49,658 nt of DNA. It comes from DASVWZ01 sp036392935 (GTDB taxonomy: Bacteria; Acidobacteriota; Terriglobia; Terriglobales; Acidobacteriaceae). The stretch's first letter is position 1. Each line of letters begins with the position of its first letter. The notes under the pieces were generated by a model. The model did no database searches. It was not told the DNA's origin and saw only the letters and a list, made by a program, of their open reading frames with translations. Positions 31,757 to 38,748 of the stretch are shown here, one piece after another. The stretch spans positions 1 to 49,658 of the forward strand of contig DASVWZ010000253.1 in assembly GCA_036392935.1 (NCBI GenBank), given 5' to 3'. The translations under genes and the position numbers were made by a program.

Positions 31757-32872
31757 TTACTGAGTCAGCAAAAACCCGTGGTACGCGCCATTCGAATCAA
31801 TGTACAGCCCCGTGATCGCACCATTTACATTGCTGTCATTCGGGATCGTGCCTTGGAATGTACCCGCGCCCGCGCCCGGCACATTGATCTTGGTGACTGT
31901 CCCGCCGGAAGTTCGCTCGAATCCGTGATACGCGTCGTTGCTGTCGGTATATTGTCCGCTGACAGTTCCGGCGTCGCTGATATTCTCACCGTACGTCCCC
32001 TCGCCAATAATAGTGCCGGCGCCGTTGACGTTAAACTTGGTGATGGTGCCGTTGGTCTCCCGCACAAAGCTGTGCGTCACGCCATTTGAATCCTCGTAGA
32101 CTCCCGAAATTTCTCCGGATTTATTGATGCCCGTGGCATGCGTGCCTTGAGCACTGTTCTTGCCTGCGCCCGAAACGCTGAATTCCGTAATCGTGCCGAT
32201 CGAGGAGCGCAGAAAGCTATGGGCCACGCCGCTCGAATCGGAGTATTGCCCTGCTACTTCACCGGAGTCATCGATGCCATCCGTTTCCGCAACCCGTGTT
32301 CCCTGGCCGGAAGCGGTCCCCGCGCCCTTGGCGCTGAATTCCGTGATCGTGCCACTGGCCGAACGGACAAAACCGTGCGCCACGCCGGCGGTATCGACGT
32401 ATTGGCCAACGATCTCTCCGGAAGAATTGATGCCATACGCCGATGTTCCTTGTCCCGCCTTGGTGCCCGCATGTGGAGCGTTAATGGTCGTGAACGTACC
32501 ACTACTGCTGCGCACAAAGCCGTGCAGGACGTTGCTCGAATCAACCGAAAACCCCACGATCTCCCCACTCGAGTTGATGGCGTAGGCAAGCGTGCCCTGA
32601 TACTTGCTGCTGCCCACATGCGGCGCTTGAAATGTTGTGAACGTGCCATCGGACGCACGCACAAAGCTGTGATATCGCGTGCTCGAATCGATGTAATACC
32701 CCGCAATCGTGCCAGATGCATTGATGGCAGTCGCCAGCGTGCCCTGGTACTGCCCTTTGCCCGCACCCGGAGCGTTGAACTTAGTGATGGTCGTCTTCGG
32801 CGCAGCTTGCGCCCACGCCGCCAAAAAGTAAATAGCCAAGAAAAGCAAAGTCTGAGTGGCCGTGGTTTTCAC
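31757..32872 (-). CDS. Secreted HAF-repeat protein
   Basis: This is a 371-residue exported protein starting with GTG at 32872, chosen because GGGAGGA lies upstream and a signal peptide follows at once (VKTTATQTLLFLAIYFLAAW, cleavage near AQAAP). A frame extension to 32959 precedes this ribosome binding site. The mature part holds seven tandem repeats of about 48-50 residues, each with the pattern GINSSGEIVGQYVDTAGVAH-GFVRS then a TITxFNxPGAG strand. This is the HAF-repeat (extracellular repeat) family, thought to form a beta-propeller or solenoid. There is no catalytic motif. It has its own terminator at 31705-31735. The three neighbouring secreted genes on this strand make this a surface-protein region. 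Confidence 0.85.
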   Translation of the reverse strand: MKTTATQTLLFLAIYFLAAWAQAAPKTTITKFNAPGAGKGQYQGTLATAINASGTIAGYYIDSSTRYHSFVRASDGTFTTFQAPHVGSSKYQGTLAYAINSSGEIVGFSVDSSNVLHGFVRSSSGTFTTINAPHAGTKAGQGTSAYGINSSGEIVGQYVDTAGVAHGFVRSASGTITEFSAKGAGTASGQGTRVAETDGIDDSGEVAGQYSDSSGVAHSFLRSSIGTITEFSVSGAGKNSAQGTHATGINKSGEISGVYEDSNGVTHSFVRETNGTITKFNVNGAGTIIGEGTYGENISDAGTVSGQYTDSNDAYHGFERTSGGTVTKINVPGAGAGTFQGTIPNDSNVNGAITGLYIDSNGAYHGFLLTQ

Positions 32873-33054
32873 GCAATCATCCTCCCAGGAGTAGTTGTGA
32901 CTGTTGGCCGCATGAGGGGGGAGGGCCGCTGCCGCACAGATTCTCGTATTTCGCCGCAATAGTCAAGGCCAAAACGCCTGCTTCACCGCTAAAATCCCCA
33001 CCAGATCGGCTTTTTGGCCAATTGCTCCCTAGGAATGCCAACCAGCTTTTCGCA

Positions 33055-33116
33055 TTGTGCAAACTCTTGCACAAGCGGTGCCCCGCTCATTCGCTTCCAT
33101 CGCCGACGAGCGGGGC
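33055..33116. other. Two hairpins downstream of the GloVer gene
   Basis: GCCCCGCTC (33080-33088) and GAGCGGGGC (33108-33116) make a nine-base stem; TTGTGCAA-ACTC-TTGCACAA (33055-33074) is a perfect eight-base hairpin next to it. Both follow the GloVer stop on the minus strand. There is no U-run, so they may act together as a Rho-type or mRNA-stability end. The rest of 32873-33127 has no gene. Confidence 0.5.
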
Positions 33117-33127
33117 CCAAGGGCCAC

Positions 33128-34318
33128 CTAGGGCGTAATCTCGAAGATCACCCCGTTGTTACCACTTCCGCCGCTCTGTGCAGCACCATAAAGGTTGCCA
33201 GAACCATCTTCGGTTACCCCCCCGCTGGGTATCGCCCCATCGGCCGCGCCGGTAAAGCGGTACACCACCGAGTATTTGCCGCTGGTGCTGGCCCGATAAA
33301 TCACTCCGCATCCGAACGTACACGCCGAGTTCACCGTCCCACCATACACGGTTGTTCCGTAGAGGCTGCCAGCCACATCCAACAGGGGACCCGAGGGAAT
33401 TTGGCCATCATTCGACTTCACCCCAAACGTATGCAGCACCGTCTCTGTGTTTGCATTCAACGAGAACACCACCCCGCATCCCGCCGACGCCACCGGGCAA
33501 CTGGTGCTGCCGCCATACTGAGTCACGCCGTAAAAAATGCCGTGCTCGCGGATCAAGCCCCATCGTGGCGAAGTCCCTTTCGCGCCTTCAGAAAACGTGT
33601 AAAGCGTCTTCGGCTTGCCGGTTGTGCTCATCTCAAAGATCGTCCCGCCATTCCCTGGCAGATAGCTTCCACCAGTCTCTCCATAGAGGTTGCCGGACGT
33701 GTCTGCGATTAGATCTTGCGGAAATCCTCCTCCGGTCTCGGCGTTAAATCTATACAACACACTTTCTTTACCGCCCGGAGCAATCTTGTAAATCACTCCA
33801 CAACCCAGACTACCGTCGCAACCGGAGACGCCGCCAAAGCTCGCCGCGCCGTACAAATCATCCCCGATTTCGACCAGACCCAGTTCAGGCTGACCTTCGT
33901 TCTGCGCGCCATCCGCTCCGCCTTTGAATTTATGCAGCACCGTTAACGTGCCGTCCGGCTTCAGTTTGAACACCGTGCCGCAACTGCATACGCTGTCTCC
34001 ACCGAGCGACGTGACTCCATAAAGATTGCCTTCGGAATCTCGGATCAACCGGCCAATGGGCAGTCCACCGTCAGTCCCGCCGGTAAAGCTATAGAGAGTG
34101 GTGTTACGTGCCTTGGAATCCAGCTTGAAGACTACGCCGCGGTTCGAAGCTCCTCCAAACACTGTGGTGCCGTATAGGTTGCCATTGTCATCCAGCAGCA
34201 GGCTGCCGTTCGGCGAACTACCGTCTGTAAAGTCGAATGTATAAAACACCTTGAAGGTCTGGGCGGATGCCGCGGTTGCCAGCAATATTGCAGTCAGCAG
34301 AGCGAGCGTGAATCTCAT
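33128..34318 (-). CDS. Secreted GloVer-repeat protein
   Basis: This is a 396-residue protein from the ATG at 34318 (MRFTLALLTAILLATAASAQ), with AAGGAAAG upstream; the frame is open to 34348 but the signal peptide defines the start. The mature part consists of tandem GloVer repeats (TIGR03803), about 50 residues each, with GNLYGTTVFGGASNRGVVFKL, then LYSFTGGTDGGLPIGRLIRD and so on, seven or eight times. Cysteine pairs recur in the GGDSVCSCGTVFKL-type loops. It is probably an extracellular beta-propeller; function is unknown. A second, truncated GloVer gene is at 48730-49658. Confidence 0.85.
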   Translation of the reverse strand: MRFTLALLTAILLATAASAQTFKVFYTFDFTDGSSPNGSLLLDDNGNLYGTTVFGGASNRGVVFKLDSKARNTTLYSFTGGTDGGLPIGRLIRDSEGNLYGVTSLGGDSVCSCGTVFKLKPDGTLTVLHKFKGGADGAQNEGQPELGLVEIGDDLYGAASFGGVSGCDGSLGCGVIYKIAPGGKESVLYRFNAETGGGFPQDLIADTSGNLYGETGGSYLPGNGGTIFEMSTTGKPKTLYTFSEGAKGTSPRWGLIREHGIFYGVTQYGGSTSCPVASAGCGVVFSLNANTETVLHTFGVKSNDGQIPSGPLLDVAGSLYGTTVYGGTVNSACTFGCGVIYRASTSGKYSVVYRFTGAADGAIPSGGVTEDGSGNLYGAAQSGGSGNNGVIFEITP

Positions 34319-34428
34319 CGATGTCTTTCCTTTCGGTCGGTTATGCATACGGATCGGTGGCCCAGGCTTGCAAGCGCATGCGCGAACTAACCTGGGATGG
34401 AACGGCCAGCAGACTTCTCAATGCCGTA

Positions 34429-34450
34429 CTGGGCGAGCGTTTCCGCCCAG
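34429..34450. other. Stem-loop in the GloVer upstream region
   Basis: CTGGGCG (34429-34435) and CGCCCAG (34444-34450) form a seven-base stem with an eight-base loop in the roughly 230-base gap upstream of the GloVer gene. On the minus strand the loop reads GAAACGCT. This may be part of the 5' leader or the 3' end of the upstream gene. No known riboswitch pattern was recognised. Confidence 0.4.
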
Positions 34451-34549
34451 TCGCGCAGCCAACATTATAAGTCCGTTAAGCAAAGCATGCCGTCAATGAT
34501 GTGGGTTTTGTGTCGAAATATTTAGGATAGCTGATGGCCCCAAGACTAC

Positions 34550-35653
34550 TCAATTGGTCTTTGGCAGTTTCTTAGCGGCCTTGCTCGAGTTGTGGCCGGC
34601 ATTTGGCGTCAACTTGCGCAGCAGAAATTCTTGCAGGACGTTGCTGAGGGAACCTGCCGCAATGCCCACAGCCGCATTCTCAAAGGTCAATTCTGCGCCA
34701 TTTCGATCTTGCGAGGGATAGTAAGCGTTCGAAATGGCTCCCGAAGCCAGATTTCCCAGAACATTCGAATAGTTGGGCTGCCAGCGTCGATTGTCGCCCT
34801 TGCAGATCACCGAATTCGCAACCGCATACAAAAACCGCGACCCCACGCTGCCAGTTCCCTTATAAAAATATCGCGGGTCCTGTTTCAGCAGCGTCGCAAA
34901 TATGGCGCCCCCAATAAAAGTGCCGGTTACCGTATCGGCGTAATTGGCGCCAAAGCGCTTCGCATAACCCTCCGCACCCTGCCCGTAGCCAATAAAGTGA
35001 TTTTGCGCCTGCTGCACGCCGGCCAGTCCTCCCACCACCAGGAACGTCACGGGATCCACCACCGTCTTCCATGCCAACTCAAACTTTTGTTTCGCGTTCA
35101 GGGGTGCGGCATCGGGTACGTAACTCACGTAAAAATTCGGAATCGCGCCGAGCACCCGCTGTTTCTCCTGAATCTCGATCTGCTCCTGCGCCACTTCCTC
35201 CTGCGGAACTCCAACCTTCACCTCGGTCACGTTTGTGGCAACCGCCAGCATAGTCGCGGGCAGTTCATCTCGTTCTGCCGGATGCAGAGTTACAGGGATC
35301 GTTTGCGTCGCAAAACCCGGCGCTGCAATTTCAAGCTGGAAGTTTCCCGCCGCCACATTGCTGAACAAGAATTGACCGTCGGCATTCGATAACATTTCCT
35401 GCTTATAGGAATCACTGCCGGTAAGCTTCACCTGCGCGCCGGCGACCAAAGCTCCATCCTGATCAATGACTCTCCCGCTAATGCTTCCCGGCAGCGCCGG
35501 CGGCTGGTTGTCCGCTCCGGTCGCATCAGTTTGCAACGCGGCAGCCGTGGGCGCTTGGCCCGGATTCTGTGCCGCGCACTGCGGCACCCACCCTAAAACA
35601 AAAAATACGAGCACGATGAGTCCGACCTTCAATTGGACGGGCGCGAACGGCAC
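34550..35653 (-). CDS. Exported carboxypeptidase-regulatory-like domain protein
   Basis: This is a 367-residue exported protein. It begins with GTG at 35653, preceded by AAGGATA seven bases upstream, and has a signal peptide (VQLKVGLIVLVFFVLGWVPQ, cleavage near CAAQN). Residues of about 55-140 are a carboxypeptidase regulatory-like (Ig-type) domain: GSISGRVIDQDGALVAGAQVKLTGSDSY, SNADGQFLFSNVAAGNFQLEIAAPGFA. The C-terminal part of about 190 residues (NAKQKFELAWKTVVDPVTFLVVGGLAG, QAEGYAKRFGANYADTVTGTFIGGAIFATLLKQDPRYFYKGTG) matches a conserved, unnamed Acidobacteria domain with glycine-rich, membrane-associated helices. Such proteins are otherwise related to the receptor proteins in this phylum. 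Function is unknown. Confidence 0.8.
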   Translation of the reverse strand: MPFAPVQLKVGLIVLVFFVLGWVPQCAAQNPGQAPTAAALQTDATGADNQPPALPGSISGRVIDQDGALVAGAQVKLTGSDSYKQEMLSNADGQFLFSNVAAGNFQLEIAAPGFATQTIPVTLHPAERDELPATMLAVATNVTEVKVGVPQEEVAQEQIEIQEKQRVLGAIPNFYVSYVPDAAPLNAKQKFELAWKTVVDPVTFLVVGGLAGVQQAQNHFIGYGQGAEGYAKRFGANYADTVTGTFIGGAIFATLLKQDPRYFYKGTGSVGSRFLYAVANSVICKGDNRRWQPNYSNVLGNLASGAISNAYYPSQDRNGAELTFENAAVGIAAGSLSNVLQEFLLRKLTPNAGHNSSKAAKKLPKTN

Positions 35654-36021
35654 AAAATATCCTTTCCAGTGATTCTCATCGAAGAATCATCCTTGTTCGT
35701 ACACTATTTCGCTCGCTACCCAAACCAAAGTGCAGGTATGGCCCAGCCTGGGATAGTGCCGTCGGTTGCAATTTCCGCCTCCTGTTGATGTGATCACCTC
35801 ATCCGTTCCAAACCGCCTTCCCATGAGATGCAAATTCCGGCGGAGTTTTCCCGCGCAACCTGAGATAAGTCGCAAAGATTTAAAGATAGACGGCTCCTTA
35901 TGGAACCTGCCCAAACCACTTCGTAAAGTTTCGTCAAAAGTCACGAACCAAATGCCGCCCACAGTCCAACTCCCCGCTCTTCATTGACTTACCCGGCGCG
36001 CTTCCGTAACATTTCAGGCCA
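35654..36021. other. Intergenic region between divergent genes, about 370 bases
   Basis: No gene is seen. TGATTCT (35670-35676) and AGAATCA (35683-35689) form a seven-base inverted repeat with a six-base spacer, 17 bases upstream of the GTG of the regulatory-like protein; it could be an operator. The kinase 2 promoter is at the right end (35984-36012). The remainder has no feature that I can support. Confidence 0.45.
35984..36012 (+). promoter_or_regulatory. Promoter of kinase 2, near-leaderless
   Basis: TTGACT (35984-35989) and TAACAT (36007-36012) are spaced by exactly 17 bases. Only nine bases lie between the -10 box and the ATG at 36022, so the transcript should start at or within a few bases of the start codon. 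Confidence 0.65.
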
Positions 36022-38703
36022 ATGCTCGGCGAGACCATCTCCCATTACCGCATTGTCGAAATGCTCGGCGGCGGTGGCATGGGCGTCGTCTACAAAGCCG
36101 AAGACATAAAGCTTCATCGCTTCGTCGCGCTGAAATTCCTCCCCGACGACGTTGCCAAAGACGCACAGGCGCTCGCTCGCTTTCAACGTGAGGCGCAAGC
36201 CGCGTCCGCGCTCAACCACCCCAATATCTGCACCATTTACGAAATCGGCGATGACAACGGCCGCCAATTCATCGCCATGGAATTTCTGGAGGGCGTCACC
36301 CTCAAGCACGCCATCGCCGGACACCCACTCGAAACCGAAACTGTTCTGTCGCTAGCCATCGAAATTGTCGACGCCCTCGACGCCGCCCACGCCAAAGGAA
36401 TCATCCATCGCGACATCAAGCCGGCAAATATTTTCGTCACCGAGCGCGGACACGCCAAGATTCTCGACTTCGGGCTGGCCAAGGTTGCGGCGCCCAGCTC
36501 ATCCAGCCGAATCGCCTCGGCTAATACCATGACCGCGCAGAGCGACCTCACCAGTCCCGGTTCCACGCTCGGCACCGTCGCCTACATGTCACCCGAACAG
36601 GTTCGCGGCAAGGAACTCGACGGCCGTTCCGATCTTTTTTCGTTCGGTGCTGTGCTTTATGAAATGTCCACCGGAGCACAGACCTTTCGCGGTGACACTT
36701 CCGGCGTCATCTTCGATGCCATCATGAACCGCGCGCCCGCGTCGCCAGTTCGCCTCAATCCCGGCCTGCCCGCAAAATTAGAAGAGATCATCCTCAAAGC
36801 CCTCGAAAAAGATATTCCACTGCGCTACCAGCACGCCGCGGACCTCAAGGCCGATCTGCAGCGGCTCAAGCGTGACTCGGGATCCGGACGCCAGGCCCCA
36901 CCGCCCCCCGAAACCCCTGCCTCAACTTCGTCCGCCGCGCACAGCGCCCAACTCGCTGCCGCCGTACCATCACGCAGAAAATTTGCCTGGGCCATCGCCG
37001 CTGCGGTTGCGGCCGTCGCCCTTGCGTTGGCAGTCGAGCATTTTTATTTCCAGCCCAAGGTCGTCCCTTTTCAGAATGTGACCTTCACCAAGGTGACGGA
37101 AAGCGGCAACGCATCCGTCCCGGCCTTGTCTCCCGACGGCAAATACCTTCTTTATGTGATCGGAAGTCACGGGCAGGAGGGTCTCTGGCTGCACAACATC
37201 CCCAGCGGCAGTAACACTCAGGTCATTGCGCCTGAGGCAGGCGCGCATTTCTCATCGCTGGCCTTTTCTCCCGACGGCAACTACCTCTTTTTTATCCGCG
37301 CCGAACACGGCAGCTTTACTTATCGTTTTCTTTACCGCGCTCCCGTGCTCGGGGGCACACCGGAGAAAATCGTCACCGACATCGACTCCACCATGACTTT
37401 CTCCCCCGACGGCCGCAAAATCGCCTACGTGGTTTTGAACGATCCCACACCTGGAAAATTTCGTCTGCTCATCCGCTCTCTCGAAAACGGCGAAGAACGT
37501 GTCCTGGTCGATCAGCCCATGGGCGACTCCTTTACCTTCCCCTCCTGGTCGCCGGATGGAAAAACCATCATCGGTGTAGCCACGACGGCGAACTCCCATG
37601 CTGGCTCTCTGCTGGCGGTGGATGTTGCTTCCGGCAAAGTCAGCACCTTCCTCGATCCCGCCGATTACGCCTTTATCCAGGCTCTCTGGATGCAGTCCGG
37701 AAAGGGCTTGCTGGTGCTCGCCTCCGACCGTGATTCCGGTTTCCGCCGTGGGCAGATTGGTTGGGTTTCCTATCCTGACGGCGCTTATAGCCCCATCACG
37801 CGCGACACCAACGACTATTTCATGCTCTCCGTGTCAGCCGACGGGCAGCTGGTTTCCGCGTCTGTCGCCGAACCTCATGACGAACTTTACACCATGCCCA
37901 CGCCGGCCGACGCCGCGCACGCCGAGCACATCAATTCTGACCGTCCAATTCGCGATTTCGCCTGGACCGCTGACAAGAAACTGCTCATCGCCGACAGTTC
38001 CGGCTTGAGCCTTCTCGGCGCCGACGGCGCTCGCCTCAAACTCAATACCAGCGGCGCCTTTGGCCCTGCTTATCTCGCTGCTTGCCGTGATGGCCAGTCT
38101 CTATTGTTTTCCGCATACGCCGGATCGAAAAACAGCCTCGACCTGTGGAGGATGGATGCCGATGGAGGAAAGCTGAAACCCCTCGGCGGCGGCCCTGACG
38201 CCCGTAGAGCAATCTGCTCCTTCGACAGTCGCTCCGTTTTCTATGTCGAGGGTGGCTCAGTTGGCGGCGATTTGATGAAGGTTCCAATTGACGGCGGAAA
38301 TCCTCAAAAAATTACCGACCTGATTGTGGTCAGTGAACTCGGTCTTTCTCCCGATGGCGAGAGCCTCGCATTCACCACCTTCCACGGCCAGGATGTCGAC
38401 ACCATGCTGGCAATCATTTCCACCACCTCAGGTCAAACCAGATCGTTGACGAAATTTCAGCAGCCGGCGACAGCTTTTATCAGATACTCTCCCGATGGCA
38501 AAGCCGTGGTCTATCCCACGCGCGCCGCCAATGTGGACAACCTATGGTGGCAACCGTTGGACGGTTCGCCAGGCCATCAAATCACCAGCTTCGACTCCGA
38601 AAGAATCGTGCAGTTTCATTGGTCACTCGACGGCACCCAGTTCGCCATCCTCCGCGGACACGTCAACACTGACATCGTTCTGATTCGTAACAAGCAGCCC
38701 TAG
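36022..38703 (+). CDS. Receptor-type Ser/Thr kinase with PD40 beta-propeller (kinase 2)
   Basis: This is an 893-residue membrane kinase. The kinase domain (about residues 9-288) has a Gly loop GGGGMG (16-21), K38, HRD (129-131, IIHRDIKPAN), DFG (149-151) and MSPEQVRGKELDGRSDLFSFG. A proline/serine linker, one helix (about 321-338) and an extracellular PD40 propeller follow, with blades such as SPDGKYLLYVI, SPDGNYLFFI, SPDGRKIAYVV, SPDGKTIIGVA and SPDGKAVVYPT. The kinase sequence differs clearly from kinases 1 and 3 (VALKFLPDDVAKDAQALARF rather than the RLDRxVAxKxLPAHL pattern), so it is an older branch. All catalytic residues are present. The ligand and substrates are unknown. Confidence 0.9.
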   Translation: MLGETISHYRIVEMLGGGGMGVVYKAEDIKLHRFVALKFLPDDVAKDAQALARFQREAQAASALNHPNICTIYEIGDDNGRQFIAMEFLEGVTLKHAIAGHPLETETVLSLAIEIVDALDAAHAKGIIHRDIKPANIFVTERGHAKILDFGLAKVAAPSSSSRIASANTMTAQSDLTSPGSTLGTVAYMSPEQVRGKELDGRSDLFSFGAVLYEMSTGAQTFRGDTSGVIFDAIMNRAPASPVRLNPGLPAKLEEIILKALEKDIPLRYQHAADLKADLQRLKRDSGSGRQAPPPPETPASTSSAAHSAQLAAAVPSRRKFAWAIAAAVAAVALALAVEHFYFQPKVVPFQNVTFTKVTESGNASVPALSPDGKYLLYVIGSHGQEGLWLHNIPSGSNTQVIAPEAGAHFSSLAFSPDGNYLFFIRAEHGSFTYRFLYRAPVLGGTPEKIVTDIDSTMTFSPDGRKIAYVVLNDPTPGKFRLLIRSLENGEERVLVDQPMGDSFTFPSWSPDGKTIIGVATTANSHAGSLLAVDVASGKVSTFLDPADYAFIQALWMQSGKGLLVLASDRDSGFRRGQIGWVSYPDGAYSPITRDTNDYFMLSVSADGQLVSASVAEPHDELYTMPTPADAAHAEHINSDRPIRDFAWTADKKLLIADSSGLSLLGADGARLKLNTSGAFGPAYLAACRDGQSLLFSAYAGSKNSLDLWRMDADGGKLKPLGGGPDARRAICSFDSRSVFYVEGGSVGGDLMKVPIDGGNPQKITDLIVVSELGLSPDGESLAFTTFHGQDVDTMLAIISTTSGQTRSLTKFQQPATAFIRYSPDGKAVVYPTRAANVDNLWWQPLDGSPGHQITSFDSERIVQFHWSLDGTQFAILRGHVNTDIVLIRNKQP

Positions 38704-38726
38704 TCGACGGCTCGCAATCCGACTCC

Positions 38727-38748
38727 CACGTTATAATGGCGCTCTCCG
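38727..38748 (+). promoter_or_regulatory. Leaderless-type promoter of kinase 3
   Basis: CACGTTATAAT (38727-38737) holds TATAAT (38732-38737) with 11 bases to the ATG at 38749. The 11-mer and the spacing match those of kinase 1 (27711-27732). Confidence 0.6.

Noticed and set aside
34319..34549. A possible riboswitch upstream of the GloVer gene
   Set aside because: Only one simple stem-loop is visible; none of the conserved words of c-di-GMP, TPP, cobalamin or SAM riboswitches is present.
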